This document shows positions 42,950 through 52,415 of a stretch of 64,000 bases of DNA, piece by piece. Positions within the stretch are counted from its first letter, which is position 1. Every line of letters begins with the position of its first letter. This DNA comes from UBA961 sp014191195 (GTDB taxonomy: Bacteria > Bacteroidota > Ignavibacteria > Kapaibacteriales > UBA961), in contig OZ123195.1 in NCBI GenBank assembly GCA_964204605.1, forward strand, positions 1,674,001 through 1,738,000, in the 5' to 3' direction. The notes below the pieces were generated by a model that saw only the letters and a list, made by a program, of their open reading frames with translations, had not been told where the DNA came from and ran no database searches. The translations under genes were made by a program, and so were the position numbers.

Positions 42950-45193
42950 TCAACCTTCATAACGATCGATGGTAGTAATTCCTTTTACTTTTCTCACTTT
43001 GTCGAAAAGACGATGAAGATGATCTGTATTTTTTACAAAAACAGTGACAATTCCTTTAAACTCTGAACCTACTGCATGAATATTGACACTTCGAATATTT
43101 GTATTATTAAATCCAACTATTGCATTCGTAACTTCGTGTAAAAGGCCTGGCCTATCTTCACCTTCTAGTTTAATTGCTGTAATAAATTCACCTTGTTGAA
43201 CCGATGCCCACTGAAGTTGGACAATTCTGCCCTGAATTTTATCTTGTAAGTCTATCAAATTTTTACATGTTTTTCGATGTACTTTGATAGCAGACCCTGT
43301 TGCAACAATTCCCATTATATGGTCGCCGGGGACGGGGTTGCAGCATTTTGCATAGTCATATGCAATAGAAGATGAGGCACCTTTGCTACCGATTACAAAG
43401 ATTCCATTAGAACTTTCTCTTACTGTTTTAAGGATTGTTTCTTGTTTAGGTACCGAAGACACTTGGTCTGGATCTTTTGCTCCGGGCTTTAACCTTTCTT
43501 TAATAAGAGCAATATTTAAGTCTACATTTGCTTCATTATTACCAAGTTTAAAATAGAAGTCACCTTTATTTTCAAATTTCAGTATTTGTAAAATCTTTTC
43601 TAGCATATCGTCATCAATATGCAGATTATGTTTTTTTATTTTTCTATCCCACAGTTCTTTACCTTCTGCAGTAAGTGTTCTTTTTTCTTCATTTAAGTGC
43701 TTTCTTATGCCTTGTTTTGCTTTATGGGTAACAATAAATCGTTCCCAATCTCTATTTGGGTTTTGATTTTTTGAAGTAATAATTTCTACTTGTTCACCAT
43801 TTTGCAATTTATAATCTAGCGATACGATACGTCCATTTACTTTAGCGCCAATACAATGCAAACCTATAGCCGAATGAATCTCGAAAGCAAAGTCAACTGG
43901 AGTGGATTTAATTGGTAAAACACGCAATTCACCTTGGGGAGTAAACACTTGAATTTCTTGCTGATATAAATTTAGTTTAAAGCTTTCTAATAATTGCTGA
44001 ACATCTTCATCACCAACATTTTCACTAGTAAAAATTTCTTTCATCCAATTAGCCCATTCTTCTAAATCTTTACCTCCAAACGTAAAATTCTTTCCTAAAG
44101 ATTGTTGTTTATAGTTAAAATGGGCTGCAACACCTTTTTCTGCAATTTCATGCATAGATTTAGTTCTTATTTGAACTTCTACTCTTTTGCCATCACCAGC
44201 AATAACTGTTGTGTGTAATGATTGATAATTATTTTTTTTGGGAACAGAAATATAATCTTTGAATCGTTCTGGAACTGGCATATAGATTTCAGAAACTAGG
44301 CCATAGACAAAAAAGCATTCATTCTTATCATCAGTATTCAAAATGATACGAATAGCAAAAAGATCATATAATTCATCCAAATCTCTTTCACGAACACGCA
44401 TTTTATTATAAATCGAATATATATGCTTGGGTCTACCAGAGATATCAAATGTTATATTGTTTTCTTTTAGGCGTATAGCGATTGGATCTATAAATTTTGA
44501 AATGAAATCCTCGCGTTCTTGTCTGGTACTTTTTAAACCAGTTTTTACAGCATCATATTGTTCTCTATTTAAATATTTAAAGGAAAGATCTTCTAATTCC
44601 CACTTTATTGTTCCTAAACCAAATCTATGAGCAAATGGAGCATAAATTTCAAGTGTTTCCAAAGCAATTCTCTTCTTTCTATCTTCAGATAAATGCTCTA
44701 GAGTACGCATATTATGTAGTCTATCAGCAAACTTGATTAATATTACTCTAATATCGTCAATCAAAGAAAGTAAGAGCTTTCTATAGCTTTCGGCGCGTGT
44801 TATTTCTTTGCTTTTAGAAATGTCTTTTATTTTAGTAACACCATCTACAATTTCAGCTATTTTATTACCGAATTGCTTTCTAATATCTTCTAAAGACACC
44901 CTAGGTTCGTGGTCTTCGACGGTATCATGTAATAATGCAGCTGCAACAGAAATATCATCTAATGGGATTTCTCTAACCACAATAAGAGCAACTGCCAATA
45001 AATGAGTATAATATGGTTTTCCATCTGCTCTCACATCGTTTTTATGTATGTCCACACAAAAACGGAAAGCTCTTTCTATAAGATCTTCATCTAGTTTATG
45101 TAAGCTTAATCTGCATGCCTCTAACAGTACCCTAAGGTCTTCCTCGGGATTGGTACCCATCGAATCTTCTGCTATATCGGCAAGCATTTTCAT
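42950..45193 (-). CDS. Bifunctional (p)ppGpp synthetase/hydrolase (Rel/Spo)
   Basis: A 747-aa stringent response enzyme. The HD hydrolase domain (residues 45-200) has AALLHDTVEDHE intact. The synthetase domain (250-370) has DELYDLFAIRII, RFKDYISVPKKNNYQSLHTTV, the RxKD form found in bifunctional enzymes. The TGS domain begins near VFTPQGELRVLP (about 408). An ACT domain closes the protein from about residue 670. Both activities are therefore likely. A 266-nt gap upstream shows no gene. Confidence 0.95.
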   Translation of the reverse strand: MKMLADIAEDSMGTNPEEDLRVLLEACRLSLHKLDEDLIERAFRFCVDIHKNDVRADGKPYYTHLLAVALIVVREIPLDDISVAAALLHDTVEDHEPRVSLEDIRKQFGNKIAEIVDGVTKIKDISKSKEITRAESYRKLLLSLIDDIRVILIKFADRLHNMRTLEHLSEDRKKRIALETLEIYAPFAHRFGLGTIKWELEDLSFKYLNREQYDAVKTGLKSTRQEREDFISKFIDPIAIRLKENNITFDISGRPKHIYSIYNKMRVRERDLDELYDLFAIRIILNTDDKNECFFVYGLVSEIYMPVPERFKDYISVPKKNNYQSLHTTVIAGDGKRVEVQIRTKSMHEIAEKGVAAHFNYKQQSLGKNFTFGGKDLEEWANWMKEIFTSENVGDEDVQQLLESFKLNLYQQEIQVFTPQGELRVLPIKSTPVDFAFEIHSAIGLHCIGAKVNGRIVSLDYKLQNGEQVEIITSKNQNPNRDWERFIVTHKAKQGIRKHLNEEKRTLTAEGKELWDRKIKKHNLHIDDDMLEKILQILKFENKGDFYFKLGNNEANVDLNIALIKERLKPGAKDPDQVSSVPKQETILKTVRESSNGIFVIGSKGASSSIAYDYAKCCNPVPGDHIMGIVATGSAIKVHRKTCKNLIDLQDKIQGRIVQLQWASVQQGEFITAIKLEGEDRPGLLHEVTNAIVGFNNTNIRSVNIHAVGSEFKGIVTVFVKNTDHLHRLFDKVRKVKGITTIDRYEG

Positions 45194-45459
45194 ATATAGT
45201 TATTCTGTTTATGATGATTTCAATACAATGTACAAAATCCACAGAAATTTCACATTGAGCAATCTTCAAAATACCCTGAAACTTTGTACATGAGTAGCTA
45301 TGTACTTTGGGATACAATTACATATTTTTAATTATTAACATATATGTGAATGGAATGATTTCTAAGAATCCGGCAAAATTCACTTATGTAGCTAGCAAGG
45401 GAATATGTTGTACAAAATTATTTTTAGATTTATACAATATTCGGTATCATATCTATCGC

Positions 45460-46116
45460 TTATTGAAAACTAAAGATTTCATCAGATTCTAATGTAATTC
45501 TAATATGTTCATTTGATTCAGCGCGTTTTAGCAGACAAGAAGCAATAATTGAAGCATTAATTGGTTTATATCGTTTATATTTCCCTAAAAATAGCCATGA
45601 GAATGGCTTATATAGATACATTGCAACTTTTTCTCCAAATCTATATTCTACTCTGTTCCCTAATAATAAAGAAGGTCTCATAATAGTAATTGCATCAAAA
45701 TTGTGAGATAAAACAGCGTTCTCTGCTTTCCCTTTACATTGTAAATAAAAATTAGAAGAAGAAGCATCTGCACCAATAGAAGTCACCAAATGAAATCCAT
45801 GATAATCCAATTGAAATGCATGGTCAGCAAGTAGTCTTACAATTCCGATATCAGTATCTTCAAAGGCTTTTTTGGAACCTGCTTTTTTTATTGTAGTACC
45901 AATTGTACAAATCAATTCATCATGATTTTTCATCGTATCAAGCATTAATTCTTTATTGTGCCAATCGCTTATAATTACTTGATTAATAGAATCAGCTATA
46001 TCAAACTGTGGCGTAGATCTAAAAAGAGCAGTTAATTGTATATCATAATCAGAAGCTAAAGCAATAATTTCACGGCCAATCAATCCAGAAGAACCTGCTA
46101 GCAATATTTTTTTCAT
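45460..46116 (-). CDS. NAD(P)-binding short-chain/epimerase-like protein
   Basis: A 218-aa Rossmann-fold protein beginning MKKILLAGSSGLIGREI (GxxGxxG). ICTIGTTIKKAGS and FHLVTSIGADASSSNFYLQCKGKAENAV match the HTATIP2/NmrA-like NAD(P)H-binding family, and TIMRPSLLLGNR is typical of the group. Substrate unknown. Its start overlaps the thioesterase gene stop by 4 nt. Confidence 0.82.
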   Translation of the reverse strand: MKKILLAGSSGLIGREIIALASDYDIQLTALFRSTPQFDIADSINQVIISDWHNKELMLDTMKNHDELICTIGTTIKKAGSKKAFEDTDIGIVRLLADHAFQLDYHGFHLVTSIGADASSSNFYLQCKGKAENAVLSHNFDAITIMRPSLLLGNRVEYRFGEKVAMYLYKPFSWLFLGKYKRYKPINASIIASCLLKRAESNEHIRITLESDEIFSFQ

Positions 46117-46610
46117 TGAATTTCATGATTAAAAATAAAAGGGTTAAAACCATTTCTAAGACTTTCTGGAATTCTTTTAGCTTTTTTGGTTTGTCTATCT
46201 GTAGAAACAATAGTACATATACCGTGTCCTAACATTGTAGAATCTCTACATACTACAAACTGTATATCCAAAGATGCTCCTCCTATATGGGAAATCCACA
46301 CATAAATTGATAGCAAATCATCGATATACCCTGAACTAAGAAATGTACAATTAAACTGAACTCTAAGCATCCAAATTCCTAATTCATCAAATTGTTTATT
46401 AGAATATGGATGTCCAGCAGCACGAAATAGTTCTGTTTCTCCGATTTCAAAAAGCCTGATATAATTTCCGAAATATAATATTCCGGCAGCGTCCAAATCA
46501 CTCCATCGTACTCTTTCTTGTACTTTTATGGCTATAGATGGAATTTCTATTGGTTGTTTTAATGTTTTTGTATTCACATTGTATCCATGGATTAGTAAGC
46601 AAAAATACAT
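46113..46610 (-). CDS. Acyl-CoA thioesterase (4-hydroxybenzoyl-CoA thioesterase type, hotdog fold)
   Basis: A 165-aa protein with the hotdog signature RVRWSDLDAAGILYFGNYIRLFE (catalytic aspartate in SDLDAAG) and WMLRVQFNCTFLSSGYIDD. The drawn start is ATG 46610, but that codon lies inside a perfect TATTTTTG motif on the minus strand (46607-46600). GTG at 46577 is therefore a credible alternative. It is coupled to the next gene by a 4-nt overlap. Confidence 0.82.
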   Translation of the reverse strand: MYFCLLIHGYNVNTKTLKQPIEIPSIAIKVQERVRWSDLDAAGILYFGNYIRLFEIGETELFRAAGHPYSNKQFDELGIWMLRVQFNCTFLSSGYIDDLLSIYVWISHIGGASLDIQFVVCRDSTMLGHGICTIVSTDRQTKKAKRIPESLRNGFNPFIFNHEIQ

Positions 46611-46637
46611 TACTTGTTTTTAAAAGCAGAAATTGTG

Positions 46638-46672
46638 TTTGTAAAATGCTGTTTGCGATTTGATTAGATTTG
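46638..46672 (+). promoter_or_regulatory. Putative promoter of the 46712 gene
   Basis: TTTG at 46638-46641 and TAGATTTG (perfect TAnnTTTG) at 46665-46672 with a 23-nt spacer, slightly longer than usual. The gene starts at 46712. Confidence 0.45.
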
Positions 46673-46711
46673 CACAGAAATCATCAATGTACTATACAAA
46701 TATTATCAATT

Positions 46712-47365
46712 ATGAATCAAAACCCTGAACCTGACGAGCATGGACAATATATACCAAAACCAAAATGGGGATGGAAAGCCATCTATATATTTCTTTTTGT
46801 ATTAGGATTATCCGGGGGAATTCTAGGATTAATATACAGACAATTACCAAAAAAAAGTGAAGTATTAGCCAAAAGAAAAATACCTAAAATTCGAGCCGTG
46901 TATGCGATGGTTTTATCTCCAATTTCTGCCAATCGAGCAGATTCAATTTCCAAAGCAATAAAAAAAGAAATTGGCGCAGATTCTATAAGAATCAAAATGG
47001 TGATTGGTGGAACCGCAGTATACAAACATTGTACATCAGCAGATGAATTTAGAAGACTTATTGATACAGCATCCAAAAGATCTGTTGAAGCTGATATTGA
47101 GATTCAAAATCTATTACATTCAAAGGTGGTAGATATTATAACATCAGACAAATTACCAACAAGATTGTATATTCTTGGATCTGCACCAAACATCGATACA
47201 AATAGCTTAAAAAAACGAATGAACCATATTGCAGAATATCTTGATATCAGAAATAGAAGTTTAGGATCCATAACGATTGTGAATTGTTTAGAACCCAAGA
47301 ATTCACTCCAAAATCAACTATATATTAACTTTTATAAAGCAAGAGGACTTAAAGTAGAAGAATAA
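46712..47365 (+). CDS. Membrane-anchored protein of unknown function
   Basis: Start is set at ATG 46712 because the promoter -7 element lies over the earlier frame start at 46670. The product (217 aa) has a short cytoplasmic tail, one membrane helix (about residues 19-40, AIYIFLFVLGLSGGILGLIY), and a soluble part with alternating strands and helices (SISKAIKKEIGADSIRIKMVIGG, YILGSAPNIDTNSLKKRMNHIAEYL). I do not recognise a family. Confidence 0.6.
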   Translation: MNQNPEPDEHGQYIPKPKWGWKAIYIFLFVLGLSGGILGLIYRQLPKKSEVLAKRKIPKIRAVYAMVLSPISANRADSISKAIKKEIGADSIRIKMVIGGTAVYKHCTSADEFRRLIDTASKRSVEADIEIQNLLHSKVVDIITSDKLPTRLYILGSAPNIDTNSLKKRMNHIAEYLDIRNRSLGSITIVNCLEPKNSLQNQLYINFYKARGLKVEE

Positions 47366-47573
47366 ACACTAAAACTTCACTTTTACTATAAAAAAGGAAA
47401 ATAATAAAGCTATTCTTTCTTATTTTTGATGAATAAAAATATACTTATGCAGCCAGTATATTATTTGGTTCATCCAAGAAATTAACCTTTTCTTATTATT
47501 CCCTCTTTCACGCTTTGTGTGCTTAGTAATCATTTACTTGATTTTGTTTTGACTTCATCCACTTGAGATATTT

Positions 47574-49145
47574 ATGAAATTCCTTTTTTCTGTTTATTCT
47601 TTCTTCTGTTTTGCCTTGCTATTTGGTTGTGGATTATCCGATTCAATATATGCACAGGAAATTTACTGGTCTCAAACTTCTAAGTTTCCATTTGATGCTG
47701 GGGCAGTAGTTCCTACAAATTGCATTCTTGTAGCAAAGGATGGTGCATATTTAGCAGGTACTAGCGATGGTGCAGGTATTTATAGGTCTGTAGATACTGG
47801 TAAAACATGGACGCAAAGTGTTGGTACTTCTTGGTATTCACATTGCCTTAATTTCTGTATTACAAAAACCGGAAAAATTATTGCTGTAATGAATAGCACT
47901 ATTGGTGGAATAGATTCAAGTTGGCTGCTTGGCTCTACTGATAATGGAGCAAAATTTAAAAAATTAGGTTATCCAAATATCAGAGCTAGTAAAATTTATG
48001 CCTCTGAAGAAGGATCTATTTTTGTTGCTTCTGATTTAGGAATATATAAATCTACAGATGACGGTGATACATGGTTTTCATCTAATAAAGGTTTACCTAA
48101 AGGTATTGCAAATGCGGTACAAAAACATATTACTGGTTTATATGCAGCAATTGAAGGAGAGGGCATATTTAGATCTACAGATGATGGTGATACATGGAAG
48201 GATGCAGATGCAGGAGTATATTTCTTATCAACCAAAGATTTTGGAATTATGCCTGATGGTAGTTTAGCTGCTGGTTCACAATACGGTGCATTTAAAACTA
48301 TGAATGGTATAGATTGGATTCCATACTTTGGTGATGGACGTAGCATTATTCCGGTTTTATCTGTGATAGGTACCTCTGATGGTACTTTATTTGTTGGAGT
48401 AAATGGAGAAGGTGGATATATATCAAAGGATAATGGAAAAACATGGGCGCAAGTTATTACAGGTATGAAAAGCACTGTGATTAATTCATTAGCACTAGAT
48501 TCAAATGGTAGATTATTGGCAGCTACTATAACTGGAGTATTTCGGTCTAATCCTTCACCAGTAGGTCTTTTATCAACAAGTACAAGTTCATTAGAATTTA
48601 ATGAAACAGAAGTTGGTAAAGAATCTATTTTGCCAGTTATTCTTTCTAATGCCGGTGATTTGCCAGTATCTATTACTGGATATACAATGAGTGGATCTGA
48701 CTCTTTAGACTTTTATATAAAGAATTCACCTGGAAAAATTGTTATAGATCCAGGCAAAACCTTCACATTACAAATCGTATTTAAGCCTTCAAATGCAGGC
48801 AAAAGATCTACAGATTTTCAATGTACTACAATCAATAATGCAAGTTCTAGTAATCACATCGCTTTATCAGGAACCGGAACAATTACAATCAGTGATGTAC
48901 AAAACGAAATTGGAATTCCACAGAATATTTCTGTTTTATCATATCAGCAATCATTACACCTATCTGCATCAAGTGCAGTGCAGTCTGCTACATTATATTC
49001 GATTTCTAGTGAACAAATTAGTCCTAGTATGGTAAATAATGATAGTATGAACTATACTTGGAATTCATTATCAAATGGCATGTATATACTTGCTATACAA
49101 TTACAAAATCAATCCGTATCTTATCCAATTATCATTAATAGATAA
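47574..49145 (+). CDS. Secreted BNR-repeat (sialidase/VPS10-like) protein with choice-of-anchor domain and sorting tail
   Basis: A 523-aa protein with signal peptide (FCFALLFGCGLSDSIYAQ). Residues 30-330 are a propeller with repeated Asp-box motifs (SVDTGKTW, STDDGDTW twice, SKDNGKTW). Residues 335-440 form an ASPM/Hydin-like choice-of-anchor D domain (LEFNETEVGKESILPVILSNAGDLPV). The C-terminal 70 residues (SATLYSISSEQI, LSNGMYILAIQL) are a T9SS-like tail. Likely a cell-surface binding protein; no sialidase catalytic residues were verified. Confidence 0.82.
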   Translation: MKFLFSVYSFFCFALLFGCGLSDSIYAQEIYWSQTSKFPFDAGAVVPTNCILVAKDGAYLAGTSDGAGIYRSVDTGKTWTQSVGTSWYSHCLNFCITKTGKIIAVMNSTIGGIDSSWLLGSTDNGAKFKKLGYPNIRASKIYASEEGSIFVASDLGIYKSTDDGDTWFSSNKGLPKGIANAVQKHITGLYAAIEGEGIFRSTDDGDTWKDADAGVYFLSTKDFGIMPDGSLAAGSQYGAFKTMNGIDWIPYFGDGRSIIPVLSVIGTSDGTLFVGVNGEGGYISKDNGKTWAQVITGMKSTVINSLALDSNGRLLAATITGVFRSNPSPVGLLSTSTSSLEFNETEVGKESILPVILSNAGDLPVSITGYTMSGSDSLDFYIKNSPGKIVIDPGKTFTLQIVFKPSNAGKRSTDFQCTTINNASSSNHIALSGTGTITISDVQNEIGIPQNISVLSYQQSLHLSASSAVQSATLYSISSEQISPSMVNNDSMNYTWNSLSNGMYILAIQLQNQSVSYPIIINR

Positions 49146-49189
49146 AGAAAATACGCATATATGGGGTTTATCCCCGGAAAGACATTACA

Positions 49190-50953
49190 ATGAAATCATA
49201 TTGGGAATCCCCAATTGTAGTAATAGATGTTGAAACAACAGGGCATGACCCTGAACATCATAGAATTATTGAAATCGCATGTGTTGTTATACAAGGTGGA
49301 GAAATTGTCAGAGAGTTTTCTGAATTAATTAATCCACATCAGTTTATACCGCCATTTATTGAACAAATGACAGGTATTAGCAATGTAATGACAGCCAGAG
49401 CCCCTGAAGATAAAGAGATAATGCCACAAGTATTAGAGTTTTTATCTATGCCAAATGCAATTTTTGCGGCGCATAATGTCAGTTTTGATTGGAATTTTGT
49501 TCAAAATAGTTTTAGAAGGCTAAGACTTAATATTCCGCTCATTCCACAATTATGTACTTGCAAACTTGCAAGACGAATCTTACCATTGCATCTTAAAAAA
49601 AATGTGGGTGCTGTTGCTTCACATTTTAATATTATGATAGAAAACAGGCATCGTGCTTTAGGTGATGCTAAAGCAACGGCTTTGTTTCTTCTTCATTTTT
49701 TAGAAATACTAGAGAATGAACATGATATAGAATCAGTAGATGAATTATTACGATTTCAGAATAAAAGAATAGAACAATTTCATACTTCTCCAGCAGCAAT
49801 AAAACGAGTTGAAACTACGCTTAAATCGTTACCCGAAGAACCTGGTGTATATAGAATGTTGGATAAAGATGGCAATATTCTTTATATCGGAAAAGCAAAA
49901 AGCTTAAGAGAAAGGGTTCGTGGCTATTTTCAGCCAGGGGCTCAGCATCCGCAAAAAATTGCAAGAATGGTAAAACAAGTTTTTAATGTAGAATATGAAA
50001 CAACTGGAACTGAATTAGCTGCTTTATTATTAGAATCAAAAGAAATAAAAAGAGTAAAGCCACAATTTAATACTGCAAGTAAAAAGTTCAGACGTTTTCC
50101 ATTCTTACGATTATCCTCTCAAGACGAATTTCCAAGATTAGAATGGAGTTCTTCAATTGGAACAGACGGAGCAGAATATTTTGGACCATTTCGAAGTGGA
50201 ACACTTGCCCGTGAAGTTGTTGAAACCGTTTATAAATCATTTGGTTTAAGGCAATGTACAGAAGTATTGCAACCTTCGATAGAAAAACAGCCTTGTTTTT
50301 ATTATCAAATTAAACGATGTGGAGCTCCTTGTGCTTTAATACAAAGCAAAGAAGAATATGCAAAAGAAGTAGAAAGAGCACGAAGATTTTTGAGTGGATC
50401 AACCGGAGGGCTTTTAACAAAGCTTGATGAAGAAATGCAATCTGAAGCAGAAGCATTAAGATTTGAGTCTGCTGCAATGCTTAGAAATAGATTGAATGAG
50501 TTAAAAAGACTATTTGATCGCCGTGCTGAAGTTTCTACGTCAGTAACTCATAATAATACCATATTAATTGTCGAGGCAAATCCAAGAGACAAATCAGTTG
50601 AGGTGTTCTTTATTCGAAGTGGCAAATTAGCTCATCAAGAAATTATTGGTCGTAAAGCTGACACAACAAAATTATTGATGAAGATAGAAGAGTTATATTA
50701 TGCTGATATTACTATCCCAATTGATGATAGAGTACATCGAATGGATCCATTTGAAGTAGACGAAATTCAAATAATCACTTCGTGGATACATAGGCATAAT
50801 AACTCAGCTCATATTCTATATGCTGAACATAAAGATTTAGACCAATTGATACAAGAATTTGTATCAGTGATTTCTCATTCTCATACAAAAACTATACATA
50901 AACCAGGTGAATACAGTCAATTAGAATATATTGATCAACACTATTCACCTTAA
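49190..50953 (+). CDS. DEDDh exonuclease-UvrC N-terminal fusion (Cho-like)
   Basis: A 587-aa protein. Residues 8-170 are a DnaQ-like 3'-5' exonuclease (VIDVETTGHD with Asp13/Glu15, HNVSFDW, HRALGDAKAT). Residues 215-300 are a GIY-YIG nuclease (GVYRMLDKDGNILYIGKAKSLRERV). Cysteines 356, 369, 377 and 381 (QPCFYYQIKRCGAPC) match the UvrC iron-sulfur ligands. Residues 405-440 form the UvrB-binding UVR segment. The C-terminal RNase H-like nuclease domain of UvrC is absent. This exonuclease-Cho architecture is known; it probably makes the 3' incision in repair. A GGGG-CCCC hairpin lies in its leader (49163-49175). Confidence 0.9.
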   Translation: MKSYWESPIVVIDVETTGHDPEHHRIIEIACVVIQGGEIVREFSELINPHQFIPPFIEQMTGISNVMTARAPEDKEIMPQVLEFLSMPNAIFAAHNVSFDWNFVQNSFRRLRLNIPLIPQLCTCKLARRILPLHLKKNVGAVASHFNIMIENRHRALGDAKATALFLLHFLEILENEHDIESVDELLRFQNKRIEQFHTSPAAIKRVETTLKSLPEEPGVYRMLDKDGNILYIGKAKSLRERVRGYFQPGAQHPQKIARMVKQVFNVEYETTGTELAALLLESKEIKRVKPQFNTASKKFRRFPFLRLSSQDEFPRLEWSSSIGTDGAEYFGPFRSGTLAREVVETVYKSFGLRQCTEVLQPSIEKQPCFYYQIKRCGAPCALIQSKEEYAKEVERARRFLSGSTGGLLTKLDEEMQSEAEALRFESAAMLRNRLNELKRLFDRRAEVSTSVTHNNTILIVEANPRDKSVEVFFIRSGKLAHQEIIGRKADTTKLLMKIEELYYADITIPIDDRVHRMDPFEVDEIQIITSWIHRHNNSAHILYAEHKDLDQLIQEFVSVISHSHTKTIHKPGEYSQLEYIDQHYSP

Positions 50954-50976
50954 TTATTTTACTGAAATATTGCAGC

Positions 50977-51843
50977 ATGTATCGTCTACTTGAATTTATC
51001 ATTCGTTTCAAAGAATTTATTGCTTTGGTTACTTTAACAATAGTGGCCATGGTATTAATGACTTTTGGAAATATCTCGCAATTAGGGGGCTTTAGGTCTA
51101 TAGTTGTGGGTGGAATAGGATGGATGCAAACAGCATTTTCATGGATACCAAATCCTTTAGCTCTTAAAAATGAGAATGCAGCTTTAAGGGAGTTAAATCT
51201 ACAACTCTCTGATGAAAGAGCCAAGATTAGACAAGCAATTGTAGAAAATGATAAACTCCGAAAAATGCTTGAATTTAAGAAAGAGCATGACAAAGAATTA
51301 ATTACATCAGACATAATTGGCAAAACCACTACAGAAGTCCGCAATTTTGCTACAATAAATCGTGGTGAAAACGAAGGAATTCAAGTTGGAATGCCAGTAG
51401 TGACAGATGCAGGATTAGTAGGATTAATTGTTGGAACTAGTACCAATTTTTCTGTGGTTCGATTGCTAATTAATAGGGAAAGCCGATTGGCAGGTAAAGT
51501 TCAAAGAACACGAATCGACGGAATACTGGTTTGGGATGGAGATGAAGCCCTGTCTATGAAAAATATTCCAAAATCTTTTGATATTCAAGTTGGTGACGAA
51601 GTACTAACGTCTAATTATAGCAATAGATTTCCTGCTAATATTAGAATTGGAACAGTGTCGGAAACTCGAGACGATGGTATTGCGTTGTTCAGGAAAGTAA
51701 TTGTTAAACCTTCTGTGAATTTCACAACATTAGAACAAGTATTTGTTATTAAACAATTACCAGACAATGAACGATATAATCTAGAAAAAGATAGTTCTCA
51801 ACGTGGAATACCAATCATAAAATCACTTAAAAAAACAAAGTAG
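50977..51843 (+). CDS. mreC: Rod-shape-determining protein MreC
   Basis: A 288-aa protein with one N-terminal membrane helix (residues 13-31), a coiled coil (60-100, LKNENAALRELNLQLSDERAKIRQ) and the MreC beta domains (IGKTTTEVRNFATINRGENEGIQVGMPVVTDAGLVG, RIDGILVWDG). It organises peptidoglycan synthesis with MreB and MreD. mreB is not in the window, so the mre genes are split. mreD follows after 4 nt. Confidence 0.92.
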   Translation: MYRLLEFIIRFKEFIALVTLTIVAMVLMTFGNISQLGGFRSIVVGGIGWMQTAFSWIPNPLALKNENAALRELNLQLSDERAKIRQAIVENDKLRKMLEFKKEHDKELITSDIIGKTTTEVRNFATINRGENEGIQVGMPVVTDAGLVGLIVGTSTNFSVVRLLINRESRLAGKVQRTRIDGILVWDGDEALSMKNIPKSFDIQVGDEVLTSNYSNRFPANIRIGTVSETRDDGIALFRKVIVKPSVNFTTLEQVFVIKQLPDNERYNLEKDSSQRGIPIIKSLKKTK

Positions 51844-51847
51844 TACT

Positions 51848-52378
51848 ATGGCTGATTATGCAGAACAATCGATAGCGCAAACCTGGTATAATTTACGATT
51901 TGTCATTTATGGAATCATCGCATTATTACTATCTGTAGTCCATGTGGTTTTTCTAAACTTGGTTTCTGTAGGAGGCATTACTCCTGATTTGCTCATCATT
52001 TTAGTGGTTTGGATTGCAATTCGTGAAGGACAATTTATAGGTATATTAGCTGGTTTTAGTTGTGGATTATTATTCGATATTGTCTCCTTAGACGTGCTGG
52101 GCACAAATGCACTTGCAAAAACATTTGCTGGATTTGCTGCAGGATATTTTTTTAAAGAAAAAAATAATGAGCTGACTTTAGGCTCTTTAAAATTTATCAT
52201 TGCAGTTATTATCTGTGCATTTATCCATAATATCATTTATTTCTTTTTCTACTTACGCCCAACTGAGATAAATTTTAGCGGATTTTTCTTTCGTTATGGT
52301 ATCGCATCTACACTCTATACAACCGTTGCAGCATTGTTTCCAATGCTTGTAAAATCAAGAAATACGGAAACAAGATAA
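51848..52378 (+). CDS. mreD: Rod-shape-determining protein MreD
   Basis: A 176-aa protein with five or six membrane helices and the family pattern VGGITPDLLIILVVWIAIREGQFIGILAGFSCGLLFDIVS. Position directly behind mreC confirms the assignment. Confidence 0.88.
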   Translation: MADYAEQSIAQTWYNLRFVIYGIIALLLSVVHVVFLNLVSVGGITPDLLIILVVWIAIREGQFIGILAGFSCGLLFDIVSLDVLGTNALAKTFAGFAAGYFFKEKNNELTLGSLKFIIAVIICAFIHNIIYFFFYLRPTEINFSGFFFRYGIASTLYTTVAALFPMLVKSRNTETR

Positions 52379-52415
52379 GTATGCATTCTTTCACTTAATT
52401 TTCTCATTGAATACT

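Noticed and set aside
47574..49145. A true sialidase
   Set aside because: Asp-box repeats alone occur in many propellers; the catalytic arginine triad and tyrosine were not identified.
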